A stretch of DNA of 64,000 nt, taken from contig NZ_BFCB01000003.1 of the NCBI RefSeq assembly GCF_003569045.1, positions 1 to 64,000 on the forward strand. The letters run 5' to 3'. Position numbers and translations under genes: made by a program. Position 1 is the first letter of the stretch; each line of letters starts with the position of its first letter. Shown piece after piece: positions 29,470-39,119 of this stretch. Under the pieces are notes generated by a model. It saw only the letters and a list, made by a program, of their open reading frames with translations, was not told where the DNA came from and did not search any database. Source of the stretch: Aggregatilinea lenta. GTDB lineage: Bacteria; Chloroflexota; Anaerolineae; Aggregatilineales; Aggregatilineaceae.

Positions 29470-30270
29470 CTAACGTTCCTGCACGCTGACCATGCGGATC
29501 AGGCTGCTGAGCGCCTGGGTCGTCACGTCCGGCTGCTCGATCATCGGCATATGACCCGCGTTCTCGACCTCCACAAGCTGCACGCCGGAGATCAGCGTCG
29601 CCATCGCGCGGGCGGTGTCCGGCTCGACGATCTTGTCCTCTGCGCCCGCAACGATCACCGCCGGGACGGACAGCTCGCGCAGCGTCTCGGTCGAATCCGG
29701 GCGCAGGGCCATGCCGCGCAGCGCCCCGGCGATGGCCGAGGGCGATGTGTTGACCATGATGTCGTACACCGACTGCGCCAGCGGCGACGTGCCATCCACG
29801 TCCGGCGCGAAGATCTGGCTCATCATGCTGAAGGCCGTGTCTGCGCTGCCGTTTTCCATTGCCAGCTCGGCGCTTTCGCGGCGCTGGATGCGCTTCTCTG
29901 CGCTATCCGCCAGTGGATGTGTGGCGACCAACCCGACGCCCGTGATGCGTTCTGGGGCCAGGCGCAGCGCGGCCATGAGGATGTAGCCGCCCATGCTGTG
30001 ACCGACCCATACCGCGCGCGGCACGTCCAGCCGGTCCAGCAGGGCCAGCACGTCGCTCGCCAGCAGGTCCATCGTGTAGTCGCCTTCCGTAGCCGGGCTT
30101 TGACCGTGCCCGCGCAGGTCCGGCGTGATGACGCGCGCGCTGCTGCTCAACGCACCCTGCTGCGCCTGCCAGATGGTGTGATCGAACGGGAAGCCGTGCA
30201 GCAGCACGACGGGCAGTCCCTGTCCGCGTTCTTCGTAGTACAACTCAACCGTATTGACTGGTCCGCTCAT
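29470..30270 (-). CDS. Alpha/beta hydrolase
   Basis: The 266-aa product has the alpha/beta hydrolase order: LLHGFPFDHTIW near 24 (oxyanion region), PDLRGHGQS near 50, the nucleophile in VGHSMGGY near 90, an Asp in VAGAEDKIV near 212 and the His in NAGHMPMIE near 240. The closest family type is a non-haem peroxidase-like or esterase; substrate unknown. ATG 30270 follows AAGGAG. Confidence 0.9.
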   Translation of the reverse strand: MSGPVNTVELYYEERGQGLPVVLLHGFPFDHTIWQAQQGALSSSARVITPDLRGHGQSPATEGDYTMDLLASDVLALLDRLDVPRAVWVGHSMGGYILMAALRLAPERITGVGLVATHPLADSAEKRIQRRESAELAMENGSADTAFSMMSQIFAPDVDGTSPLAQSVYDIMVNTSPSAIAGALRGMALRPDSTETLRELSVPAVIVAGAEDKIVEPDTARAMATLISGVQLVEVENAGHMPMIEQPDVTTQALSSLIRMVSVQER

Positions 30271-30456
30271 TCTATCGCTCCTTCACGTTCGGTATCCGGT
30301 AAGCCCCTCGTTCTTCGCAGATCATACTAAAAACGGCGCGATGTTGAGATCGCGCCGCACAAATGTACGGATCGACGCCGTTATGAGGTAAAATTGCAGA
30401 CGCTCTGCCCGCTGCCAAACGGGCCGGGCCACCGTCCAACCGGCCACCAGACTCGT

Positions 30457-32649
30457 ATGAATGCCACCGAAATTCTCAAAGGCTCTGTCGAGCGCATTAC
30501 CTATTACAGTGAGGAAACCGGCTACTGCGTGCTGCGCCTACTGCCCGACAAGGCCCGCCGCGCCACCGATCTGGTGACGGTCGTCGGCGCCATGCCGGAG
30601 CTTCAGCCGGGTGAAACGCTGCGCCTGGAAGGCGAGTGGACCACGCACCCGCGCCACGGGCGGCAGTTCCGCGCGGAGACGGTGGTCCAGATCCTGCCAA
30701 CCAGCGTCGATGCGATCAGCCGCTATCTGGGCAGCGGGCTGATCAAGGGCGTGGGGCCGGTGACGGCCAAGCGCATCGTGGACCACTTCGGCCCGGCTAC
30801 GCTCGACATCCTCGACAGCAATCCCGAACGCCTCATCAACGTGCCCGGCGTGGGCAAGCACCGCGCGGCGCTGATCGCGCAGGCTTGGGTCGAGCAGCAG
30901 CAGATCAAAGAGGTGATGCTGTTCCTGCAGGGGCACGGCGTCTCGTCCGGGCTGGCGGTGAAGATCTACAAAACGTACGGCGACCAGTCGATCGGCATCG
31001 TCAGCCGCGACCCGTACCGTCTCGCGCGCGACATCTTTGGCATCGGCTTCCGCACCGCCGACAAGATCGCTCAGGATCTGGGCCTACCGCCCGATTCCCC
31101 CGCGCGCATCGCGGCGGGCGTGGTCTTCAGCCTGCAAGAGGCGACCAACGAGGGCCACGTCTACGTGCCGCGCGACGAGCTGGCGACTGCCGCCGCCGCC
31201 ATACTGGACGTGCCGCCGGAGATGGCGGAAACGGCCATCGCGACGCTGCTCCAACGCGGCGAGATCTATACCGAGACGATCCCCGACGGCTTGGGGCACG
31301 TCGAGGCGATCTACCTGCCGCCGATGTTCTACAGCGAAAAGGGTGCAAACGCGCGGATGAAGCTGATGGTCGAGACGCCGCAGTCCCGGCTGGCGGATCT
31401 GATGGCGATTGACCTGGAATCGCTGATCGCGTCGCTGTCGGCCCGGCGCGAGATCACGCTCACCGCCCAGCAACGCGAGGCGGTCCGGCTGGCGCTGACG
31501 CACAAGGTCAGCGTGCTGACCGGCGGCCCTGGCACGGGCAAGACGACCACGCTGCACGCCGCCATCGCCGTGCTGGACCGCACCAATCACCGCTTTATGC
31601 TCGCCTCCCCGACCGGGCGCGCGGCCAAGCGCCTCAGCGAAGCGACAGGCCATCCCGCTCGCACCATTCACCGCATGCTCGGCTTCAGCCCGTCCGACAT
31701 GGCCTTCCTGCACGACGAAAACAACCCGCTCGACACCGACATGCTGATCGTGGACGAGGCGTCGATGATTGACCTCGTGCTGTTCTACAACCTGCTGAAG
31801 GCGATCAAGCCGGACACGCACCTCGTCCTGGTGGGCGATGTGGACCAGCTGCCCAGTGTCGGTGCGGGCGACGTGCTGCGCGACGTGATCCGCAGCGGCG
31901 TCGGCCCCGTGACGCACCTGGACGTGATCTTCCGGCAGGCGGGCAACAGCCAGATCATCCCCAACGCGCACCGCATCAACCGGGGCGAGCTGCCGGACAT
32001 GAGCAACCAGAGCGACGACTTCTTCGTGTTCAGCGAAGATGAGCCGGACGCGGCGGCGGCGCTGCTGGTGGACGTGGTGCAGAACCGCATCCCGTCACGT
32101 TTCGGGCTGGACCCGCTGCGCGACATCCAGGTGCTCGCGCCGATGTATCGCGGGGCGGCGGGCGTCTCGGCGCTGAACAACGTGCTGCAAGAGACGCTCA
32201 ACCCGTCGAATGGGCGCATCGCCGAGCGGCGGCTGGCCGGGCGCTTGTTCCGCGTGGGCGACAAAATCATCCAGACGCGCAACAACTACGAAAAAGACGT
32301 GTTCAACGGCGACATCGGGCGCGTGCACAGCTTCGACATGACCAACCAGATCATGGTCATCGCCTTCGAGGACCGCTTCGTGAAGTATGACTGGTTCGAC
32401 GCCGACGAGCTGACGCACGCCTACTGCATCAGCGTGCATCGCTCGCAGGGCAGCGAATACCCGTGCGTGGTGATGCCGGTCGTCACGCAGCATTACATGA
32501 TGCTCCAGCGCAACCTGCTCTACACCGCCGTCACGCGCGCCAAGAAGCTGGTGGTGCTAGTCGGCACGCGCAAGGCGGTCGCCATCGCCGTCAACAACGA
32601 CAAGGTCGCGCGCCGCTGGAGCGCGCTCGATTGGCGGCTGCGTTCCTGA
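30457..32649 (+). CDS. recD2: RecD-like DNA helicase RecD2
   Basis: Starting from ATG 30457 the product is 730 aa, the RecD2 size. The N-terminus (ILKGSVERITYYSEETGYCVLRL) is the OB-like domain; tandem helix-hairpin-helix elements follow (LINVPGVGKHRAALIAQAW). The SF1B core has GGPGTGKTT near 356, LIVDEASMID, VGDVDQLPSVGAGDVL and the C-terminal HRSQGSEYPCVV and YTAVTRAKK. RecD2 is a 5'-3' helicase that works without RecBC in repair. The frame opens at 30394, but family similarity begins at 30457. A TAAAAT at 30389-30394 may be a -10 element; no ribosome site is clear. Confidence 0.93.
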   Translation: MNATEILKGSVERITYYSEETGYCVLRLLPDKARRATDLVTVVGAMPELQPGETLRLEGEWTTHPRHGRQFRAETVVQILPTSVDAISRYLGSGLIKGVGPVTAKRIVDHFGPATLDILDSNPERLINVPGVGKHRAALIAQAWVEQQQIKEVMLFLQGHGVSSGLAVKIYKTYGDQSIGIVSRDPYRLARDIFGIGFRTADKIAQDLGLPPDSPARIAAGVVFSLQEATNEGHVYVPRDELATAAAAILDVPPEMAETAIATLLQRGEIYTETIPDGLGHVEAIYLPPMFYSEKGANARMKLMVETPQSRLADLMAIDLESLIASLSARREITLTAQQREAVRLALTHKVSVLTGGPGTGKTTTLHAAIAVLDRTNHRFMLASPTGRAAKRLSEATGHPARTIHRMLGFSPSDMAFLHDENNPLDTDMLIVDEASMIDLVLFYNLLKAIKPDTHLVLVGDVDQLPSVGAGDVLRDVIRSGVGPVTHLDVIFRQAGNSQIIPNAHRINRGELPDMSNQSDDFFVFSEDEPDAAAALLVDVVQNRIPSRFGLDPLRDIQVLAPMYRGAAGVSALNNVLQETLNPSNGRIAERRLAGRLFRVGDKIIQTRNNYEKDVFNGDIGRVHSFDMTNQIMVIAFEDRFVKYDWFDADELTHAYCISVHRSQGSEYPCVVMPVVTQHYMMLQRNLLYTAVTRAKKLVVLVGTRKAVAIAVNNDKVARRWSALDWRLRS

Positions 32650-32749
32650 TCCCGTCGCTCCGGCATGATTTTTGCGCGCCCGCTGCGTATAACCGGATAA
32701 CGTCCGGCACGGCATAGACCGGGGCGCTTCGGCCCCGACGAGGTGCGCG

Positions 32750-33706
32750 ATGCGGCGATTGGCTGGCTTTTCCCTCCTGATACTGACCCTCCTCCTCAGT
32801 CCGATCCTGACGGCCCGCGCGCAGCAGACGCACGACAGCCTGACCGTGAACGGCGTCGAGCGCACGTATACGCTCTACGTGCCGCCCACCTATGACGGGG
32901 CGGAGCCGTGGCCGCTGGTCGTGGGGCTGCACGGACGCGGTGGCAGCGGCGCGGGCTTCGCCGCACAGCTCGACCTGAACCCCATCGCGCGCGACAACGA
33001 CTTTATTACCGTGTATCCCGACGGCATCAACCGGGAATGGAATTATGCGGAGGGCACGCCCGAATGGATCGGGCCGGAGACGGATGACGTCGCGTTTCTG
33101 GCGGCGCTGGTGGACGCGCTGGCGGAAGACTTCGCCATCGACCGCGCGCGCGTGTACGTCGCCGGGTTCTCGAACGGCGGCTTCATGACGCAGCGGCTGG
33201 CGTGCGAGGTGCCCGACCAGTACGCGGCCTTCGCCGTGATCAGCGCCGGGTTCTACCCCGGCCTGGACCAGTGGTGCGCGACGTCCGCGCCGACGCCGAT
33301 CCTGTTCATGCACGGCACGGCGGACGTGGTCGTGCCCTGGACGGGCACCCTGCAGGGGCAGTTCGTGCTGTCCATGCCCGTCGAGGACACGGTCGCCTAC
33401 TGGGCCGGACACGATGGCTGCTCGCCCGATGAAGTTACGCACGAAACGCTGGACAGCGTCGAGGAGAGCGGCGAGGCGCTGACCTCGGTCATTTACTTCC
33501 ACTTCGGCGGCTGCGACGACGACACGGAGGTCGTGCTCTACGCGGTGGAGGGCGGCGGACATAACGTGCCGGGCACCTCCGCCATGACGCCTGGCGGCGT
33601 GCTGGGCAACATCACCCACGACGTGCACGCGGGCGAGGCGATCTGGACGTTCTTCGAGCCGCACGCGCTAGAGACGCCGGCGTCCGGCTCGGCAATTCGA
33701 CCCTGA
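32750..33706 (+). CDS. Secreted PHB-depolymerase-family (LpqC-like) esterase
   Basis: The 318-aa product has a signal peptide (about 1-23, ending TARA). The mature protein shows LVVGLHGRGGSGAGF near 55, the nucleophile in VAGFSNGGFMTQRLA near 137-143, FMHGTADVVVPW with the acid, and the His in GGGHNVPG near 270. This is the LpqC/poly(3-hydroxybutyrate) depolymerase esterase family, which also includes feruloyl and acetyl-xylan esterases. It probably cleaves ester links outside the cell. It lies 100 bases after recD2 with its own start signal. Confidence 0.88.
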   Translation: MRRLAGFSLLILTLLLSPILTARAQQTHDSLTVNGVERTYTLYVPPTYDGAEPWPLVVGLHGRGGSGAGFAAQLDLNPIARDNDFITVYPDGINREWNYAEGTPEWIGPETDDVAFLAALVDALAEDFAIDRARVYVAGFSNGGFMTQRLACEVPDQYAAFAVISAGFYPGLDQWCATSAPTPILFMHGTADVVVPWTGTLQGQFVLSMPVEDTVAYWAGHDGCSPDEVTHETLDSVEESGEALTSVIYFHFGGCDDDTEVVLYAVEGGGHNVPGTSAMTPGGVLGNITHDVHAGEAIWTFFEPHALETPASGSAIRP

Positions 33707-33720
33707 AACACAAAGGACCG

Positions 33721-33750
33721 TTGTGCTTGTGCATTGTGCAATTGTGCAAT
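33721..33750 (+). promoter_or_regulatory. Four-fold TTGTGC repeat upstream of binding-protein gene
   Basis: TTGTGC occurs four times with spacers of 0, 1 and 2 bases. It lies about 165 bases before the binding-protein start. It may bind a regulator or may be simple repeat expansion. Confidence 0.3.
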
Positions 33751-33916
33751 CGGCCTGTTGCAGGGATGGGGGATGGCGAGTATGATGTTTAAGCAGGCTT
33801 TTCCAAGCGATAACCTGTTCTTAACCCGTGCTTATCGGGTGTTTCACCCTGGCGCAGTAGCTTCTCTTTGCAACTCGAGCATCGCTTTTCAAACAGTCCC
33901 CTAAGGAGGAACTCAT

Positions 33917-35296
33917 ATGCGTAAACTCAGTGTGTTCGTAGCATTGGTACTGGTCATTGCTTTGGCCGTACCGGTTTTGGGCGTCAGCGCCCAAGGCGAT
34001 GAAGGCTTCGTCCACACGTTCGATCTTCCCGCCGAACCGGCAGCCGATGGCCCCCTGGCCGGGGTTGATCCGAGTGGGCAGACGATCACCTGGTGGCACC
34101 AGCACAGCGGCCAGCGTGAAGAATTCATCAACAGCATGATTGATGAGTTTAATGCCGGTAACCCGTGGGGCATTACGGTTGAAGGCTCGCTCCAGGGCGG
34201 TTACGGCGACATCTACCAGAAAATGATTGCGGCGATCCCCACCGGCGACGTGCCGAACCTCGTTGTGGCCTACCAGAATAATGCCCAGGCGTACTACCAG
34301 GCGGGTGGCCTCGTGGAAGATATGGACGTCTACGTGACCGATTCGCAGTGGGGCCTCAACGAGGCCGAAGTCGCGGACTTCATCCCCGGCTTCTACACCC
34401 AGGACTACACCTCGGACGGGTCGGCCCGTATCGGCTTCCCGCCCAACCGCTCGACCGAATCGCTGTACTACAATGCGACCGCCCTGGCCGAGCTGGGCTA
34501 CGATGCCCCGCCCGCGACCTGGCAGGAATTCCACGACATGGCCTGCGCGTTCACCGAGCAGGGTTGGAGCGGTTACGAAGGCGATGACACTATCGGCTAC
34601 ACCGTCCGCACCGATGCATCCTTCATCGCGGCGGGGACCTTTGCCGCTGGCGGCGAGATCTACAGCGACGGCGAGTTCGACTTCACCAGCCCCGCGACGG
34701 TGGACTTCATCCAGTTCATGGTCGACCTCTACAACGAGGGCTGCGCCGAACTGGTCGCTGAGCAGTACGGCGACCAGAACAACTACATCGCGGGCCGCGC
34801 CCTGTTCTACACCGGCTCGTCCTCCGGTCTGCCTTACATCAAGTCGGGCATCGAAGATGCATTCGCCGAGCCGTTCGAGTGGCACGTGGGCTACATCCCC
34901 TACGCCGACGTCCCGGTCCAGAACATCTACGGCGCGTCTGTGAGCATCCCCAAGACCACGCCCGAAGGCGAACTGGCTGCGTGGCTGTTCGTGCGCTGGT
35001 TTACCGAGCCGGAACAGCAGGCGCGTTGGGCCGAGATCAGCAGCTACTTCCCGGTGCGTTTCTCGACCGCCGAAGGCATGGGCTCGCTGTTTGAAGACTT
35101 CCCGCAGTACGAAGACGCGTGGAATGTGATCCAGGGCGAAACTGCGGTTGAGCCTCAGGTTGCCAGCTACGACGTGGTGCGTGACGAAATGGCCGCCACG
35201 TTCGACGAGCTGCTGGCGGGCGGTGGCGACGTTCAGACGGCCCTGGCCGACCTGACCGCCGAAGCCAACGACATCCAGGCGTCCTTCTCCGAGTAG
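33917..35296 (+). CDS. ABC transporter extracellular substrate-binding protein (sugar type)
   Basis: The 459-aa product belongs to family 1 of extracellular binding proteins. Residues 1-26 are a signal peptide (VLGVSAQ). TITWWHQHSGQREEFINSMIDEFNAGNP near 55 and GRALFYTGSSSGLPYIKSGI near 290 are typical of carbohydrate or glycerol-3-phosphate binders. A lipobox Cys is absent, so attachment is unclear. AAGGAGG at 33903-33909 gives a strong start. No permease or ATPase gene is adjacent, and a terminator follows immediately, so it is an orphan here. Confidence 0.92.
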   Translation: MRKLSVFVALVLVIALAVPVLGVSAQGDEGFVHTFDLPAEPAADGPLAGVDPSGQTITWWHQHSGQREEFINSMIDEFNAGNPWGITVEGSLQGGYGDIYQKMIAAIPTGDVPNLVVAYQNNAQAYYQAGGLVEDMDVYVTDSQWGLNEAEVADFIPGFYTQDYTSDGSARIGFPPNRSTESLYYNATALAELGYDAPPATWQEFHDMACAFTEQGWSGYEGDDTIGYTVRTDASFIAAGTFAAGGEIYSDGEFDFTSPATVDFIQFMVDLYNEGCAELVAEQYGDQNNYIAGRALFYTGSSSGLPYIKSGIEDAFAEPFEWHVGYIPYADVPVQNIYGASVSIPKTTPEGELAAWLFVRWFTEPEQQARWAEISSYFPVRFSTAEGMGSLFEDFPQYEDAWNVIQGETAVEPQVASYDVVRDEMAATFDELLAGGGDVQTALADLTAEANDIQASFSE

Positions 35297-35327
35297 TCGG
35301 CTGCCGTCAGCACGACCCGAATCACGA

Positions 35328-35357
35328 AAAGGCCGTCCCACCGGGGCGGCCTTTTTT
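35328..35357 (+). terminator. Intrinsic terminator after binding-protein gene
   Basis: GGCCGTCCC pairs with GGGCGGCC (one G-T pair), preceded by AAA and followed by six T. Confidence 0.9.
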
Positions 35358-35388
35358 GTTTGGGCGGGGCAGGGTGGACTCAAAGGCA

Positions 35389-35633
35389 GGGCAGGTTACA
35401 AACCTGCTCCTACAAGGGCTGGCCCATTGACAACCGGGATAACTCAAAACGGCAAATACTGTAGGGATGGGTTTAAGTAATCTGTCGAACGAAACTGGCG
35501 TTTGGGTGGTGTGCGGTTCACCTCACCCCTTTTCCCCTGGCATCAACGCAAAACGCGAGCGGTTGTACCCGTAGGGGTAGGGCTTGCCCTACCCGGCTTC
35601 TCTCTCAACGGGCGGGGCAAGCCCCGCCCCTAC
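35389..35633. repeat. Cluster of three family B palindromes
   Basis: 35389-35413 pairs GCAGGTT with AACCTGC and ends CTCCTAC. 35571-35594 pairs GTAGGGGTAGGG with CCCTACCC. 35610-35633 pairs GGGCGGGGC with GCCCCGCCC and ends CTAC. A family A fragment (CCTCACCCCTTTTCCCC) lies at 35521-35537. The 35358-35780 gap contains no gene I can support. Confidence 0.75.
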
Positions 35634-35780
35634 GAAGGGCCGTGTTCCCCTCGGAAATGCTTAACTTAATGTATATGGGGCCGGGGGTGAGGTCGCGCCA
35701 GGAACCGGCGGCAACAAAAAGGGCGTATCGCATTTCGCCATACGCCCCGGTACGTAATGATCGCGTTGCAGTGCGATGCA

Positions 35781-37757
35781 TCAGCGCGCGGCGTGACCCT
35801 GCGGCTGCGGCTCGCCCTGGCACGGATCGTCCAGGCAGGCGGGTAGCATCACGGAGAACGTGCTGCCGACGCCGCTGCGGCTGTCGACCCAGATCCGGCC
35901 CGCGTGCTGCTCGACGATGCTCTTCACGATGGACAGGCCCAGTCCGGTCCCGGAGAAATGATCGATGGCCTGGTCGGTACGGTAGAACTTGTCGAAGATG
36001 TAAGGCTGGTCCTTTTTGGGGATGCCGATGCCGGTGTCTTCGACACGTAGCACCAAAAAGTCGCCGTTCTGCTCGATCGAAACCCGGATGTCGCCGTTTT
36101 CCGGCGTGTACTTGATCGCGTTTTCGACCAGATTGTTGGTGAGCTGCTTGAGGCGCGGCGGGTAGCCCAGCACGGGCGGCAGCGTGCCCGGCACAGTGAC
36201 GTCGATGTGGTGATGCTTGGCTTCCCACTGGTGGCGCTGCCCTTCGACTGCGTCGCGCACGATCGTGTCCATGTGGGCCAGCTCGCGGTCCTTGTCGAAG
36301 CCCGCCTCGATCTTGCCCAGCTCGAGCAGGTCGGTGATTAGCGAGGCAATCGACTCCACGCTGGCGTGGATGCGCCCCACAAATTCCCGCTGGTTGTCGT
36401 TCAGCGGCCCCACGCGCGAGAGCAGCTCGACGTAGCCCAGAATCGCCGTCAGTGGCGAGCGCAGATCGTGCGACACCGCCGTGACGAAGTCGCCCTTAAT
36501 GCGGTCCAGTTCCTTCAGGTGCGTGATGTCCTGCATCACCGCGACCTTGCCGACCAGCTCCACCTGGCTGAGCTGGGCGTTCAGGTAACGCCCGTCCTCG
36601 TCCAGCCGGATCTCGCTGCTCAGGCTGCGGCGGGTGGACGGATCTTTCTGGAACAGGTCCTGTACCTCGGCGTGCCGGATGACCTCGGTCAGCGGTTGGC
36701 CAATGAAATCGTCGCGCTCGATGTCGAACGTGCGCTGGGCCGACGGGTTGCAGAACAGAATGTTGTCCTGCGTGTCGGTCACCACGATCACGTCTTCGGT
36801 GTCGCGCAGGATCGCATCGAGCGTATCGCGTTCGTGCTGCACGGTGGCATACAGCCGCGCGTTGCCGATGGCGATCGCGGAGAAGTCCGCCAGGACGCGC
36901 AGCAGTTGCAGCGCGTGGGGCTCGAACGCGCGGCTGATGTCCTGGTTCGACACTTCCAGCACGCCGATCACCTGGCCGCGCAGCAGCAGCGGGATGTACA
37001 TCACGTCGCGCACGAGGTAGTGGGTCTTGATCTTGTGCAGCGCGTCGCCTGAAATCACCAATGGATCGCCGGTTTTGACCACCTGACCTGCGAGGCTGTC
37101 CGCGACAGGCAGGCGGAACGAGTCGCTGGTCTCGTTCAGCTTCTCCGACGAGGCGTACAGGTACAGCTCGCCCGACTGCTCGTCTACCAGCAGCAGGTTA
37201 CCGCGCTCGACCTTCGCCAGCCGTACCGCGGCCTGCACGATCTGGTTCAGCACCTCTTGCAGGTCGAGCAGCGACGTTACACGCTTGCCGATCTGTACCA
37301 GCGTATCCAGCTCGTGCAGGCGCTGTTCGAGCTGCAAGTTCGTTTCCATCAACTGCGCCGGGATCTGGCGGGTGATCTGCCGCGTCCAGTGCTCGCGCAG
37401 AACGCGCTGCATGGCGCTGAGCAGGTCGTCGGGGTTGAACGGCTTGATCATGTAGTCGTTTACACCCAGGCGCAGGGCCTGGACGGCCATCTCTTCGGAC
37501 CCTTCCGCCGTGATCAGGATGAACGGCAGATCGATGCTGTCCTGGCGCAGGGCCGCCAGCATTTCCAGGCCGGTCCACTTCGGCATCAGGTAGTCCGCGA
37601 TGATCAGGTCGGGCCGCAGATCGCGCGCGAGGGTGTAGCCCTCTACGCCGTTTGCCGCCGTCAAGACGTCGTAGCCTTCCGCACGTAGAACCGAGTCCGC
37701 CAGGAATTGGCGAACCTCGGCTGCATCATCGACAAGGAGTATTCGTTCACCGGCCAA
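35781..37757 (-). CDS. Hybrid sensor histidine kinase (REC-GAF-PAS-HisKA-HATPase)
   Basis: The 658-aa cytoplasmic protein starts with a receiver (1-120, phospho-acceptor Asp55 in IIADYLMP, Lys in MIKPF). A short coiled coil, a GAF domain (about 160-310) and a PAS domain (about 318-420) follow. HisKA carries the His in TAVSHDLRSPLTA near 429. HATPase has NNLVENAIKYTP, DTGIGIP and GTGLGLSIVKS. Its start reads TTG with GGAGAT upstream; no ATG lies near, so the TTG is accepted. It is last in a run of four sensory genes and probably passes phosphate to the neighbouring regulators. Confidence 0.9.
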   Translation of the reverse strand: MAGERILLVDDAAEVRQFLADSVLRAEGYDVLTAANGVEGYTLARDLRPDLIIADYLMPKWTGLEMLAALRQDSIDLPFILITAEGSEEMAVQALRLGVNDYMIKPFNPDDLLSAMQRVLREHWTRQITRQIPAQLMETNLQLEQRLHELDTLVQIGKRVTSLLDLQEVLNQIVQAAVRLAKVERGNLLLVDEQSGELYLYASSEKLNETSDSFRLPVADSLAGQVVKTGDPLVISGDALHKIKTHYLVRDVMYIPLLLRGQVIGVLEVSNQDISRAFEPHALQLLRVLADFSAIAIGNARLYATVQHERDTLDAILRDTEDVIVVTDTQDNILFCNPSAQRTFDIERDDFIGQPLTEVIRHAEVQDLFQKDPSTRRSLSSEIRLDEDGRYLNAQLSQVELVGKVAVMQDITHLKELDRIKGDFVTAVSHDLRSPLTAILGYVELLSRVGPLNDNQREFVGRIHASVESIASLITDLLELGKIEAGFDKDRELAHMDTIVRDAVEGQRHQWEAKHHHIDVTVPGTLPPVLGYPPRLKQLTNNLVENAIKYTPENGDIRVSIEQNGDFLVLRVEDTGIGIPKKDQPYIFDKFYRTDQAIDHFSGTGLGLSIVKSIVEQHAGRIWVDSRSGVGSTFSVMLPACLDDPCQGEPQPQGHAAR

Positions 37758-37803
37758 GATCAGTCGATCTCCATCATCCAGCTATCACCTCAAGATGCGA
37801 TTC

Positions 37804-38982
37804 TCAACCATCCGTGGGCTGTGGCGGTCGGGACAGGCGCGTCATAACGGTCAGCATCTGCTTGACCTGCTTGTTGAGGTCCAGCAGGCGCTCGCTGGCG
37901 CGCGGCGGCACGTGCCCTTCCTTGCCATAAGCCAGTCGCGTGAGTTCCGCTTCGATCACCGTCAGGGACGACGTCATCGTCTGGAGCTGGCGCTCGTGCT
38001 CGGCGAAGCGCGTCTGCCAGTCGCGCGTGACTGTTTCCAGGGCGCGGGCGCGGTGCTTCACCATGTCGAACAGGCGCAGGTTGACGATGCCGATCGCCAT
38101 ATAGTCGCTCAAGATGCGCAGCAGCCGCACGCGGTGAGCGTCGAAAGGGGCGTCGCTGGTGCGGCTGCCGACCGCCAGCACGCCGACGGCGGTCGTCTGG
38201 ATCACCAGCGGCAGGTACGTGACGGCCTGTACGTCGTTGGGCAGTTGGAACCGGCGCAGACTCTCGCCTTCCATCGTCAGCACCTCGCGCGAGGCCAGCA
38301 CCAGATCCGCCAGCGGATCTTGCACCGGGCTGCCGACCCGGTCCGCCAGCGAGAGCTGCAAATTGTGCCCCGTGCGCAGGATCAGCTTGCCGCTCGTTTC
38401 GTCGCGCAGCATCAGCACGGCATAATCGGCAGCGCTGAGCTGCGTGGCCGCCGTCAAGATTTGCTCGAACAGCTCGTGCTGGTCGCGCAGGGCGGTCATG
38501 GCCTGCCCGATGCGGTAGAGATGGTCCAGCTCCTGCTCCCGCGTTTCGATCTGCCCCTCGGCGCTGTCGATGCGCGCGGTGAGCGTCTCGTGCTGGCGGC
38601 GCAGGTGCGTATCGGCCAGGCCGCGCTCGACCGTGGCCAGCACTTCGGCTTCGCGCACCGGGCGGGTCAGGTAGTCGGTTGCGCCCAGCCGGAAGGCTTC
38701 GACGATCCCCTTTTCGCTGCCCTTGTCGGCCAGCACGATCAGCGGGCCGCGATACCCCTGCGACTTGAGGCCGATCAGCATGTCGCGCCCGGTCAGACCG
38801 GCCAACTGCAAGTCGAGCAGCACCAGATCAGGCTGATACTGGTGCAGCTTCATCAGGCCATCCGGTCCGTCGGCGGCTTCGACCACCTGATAGCTGTTCG
38901 CATCAAACACGTGCTCGCGCAGCAGGGATCGTTCGTCGGGATCATCGTCAATGAGTAGGATGACGTCACGTTGGGGCGTCAT
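37804..38982 (-). CDS. Response regulator with GAF domain and partly altered receiver
   Basis: The 392-aa product has a receiver (5-125) with acidic pocket DDD at 12-14 and Asp57, a coiled coil (about 125-175), a GAF domain (about 180-320) and a C-terminal helical region. In the receiver the usual switch Thr/Ser is Ala (IVLADKG) and the conserved Lys of KP is Arg (YLTRPV), so signalling may be modified. No DNA-binding domain is seen. It precedes the hybrid kinase by 46 bases in the same direction. Confidence 0.85.
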   Translation of the reverse strand: MTPQRDVILLIDDDPDERSLLREHVFDANSYQVVEAADGPDGLMKLHQYQPDLVLLDLQLAGLTGRDMLIGLKSQGYRGPLIVLADKGSEKGIVEAFRLGATDYLTRPVREAEVLATVERGLADTHLRRQHETLTARIDSAEGQIETREQELDHLYRIGQAMTALRDQHELFEQILTAATQLSAADYAVLMLRDETSGKLILRTGHNLQLSLADRVGSPVQDPLADLVLASREVLTMEGESLRRFQLPNDVQAVTYLPLVIQTTAVGVLAVGSRTSDAPFDAHRVRLLRILSDYMAIGIVNLRLFDMVKHRARALETVTRDWQTRFAEHERQLQTMTSSLTVIEAELTRLAYGKEGHVPPRASERLLDLNKQVKQMLTVMTRLSRPPQPTDG

Positions 38983-39119
38983 AGCCGGTAACTGCTCCTC
39001 TACGGGTTTTAAATGCCTTGCCCCCGCCTGGCGCTTCTATTATATCTTAATTGTAGAACAAGGATGAATGTGGCGCAGGTACTACGCCTGAGCGTGTGGG
39101 AGCCTGTGGTCCCCGGCGG

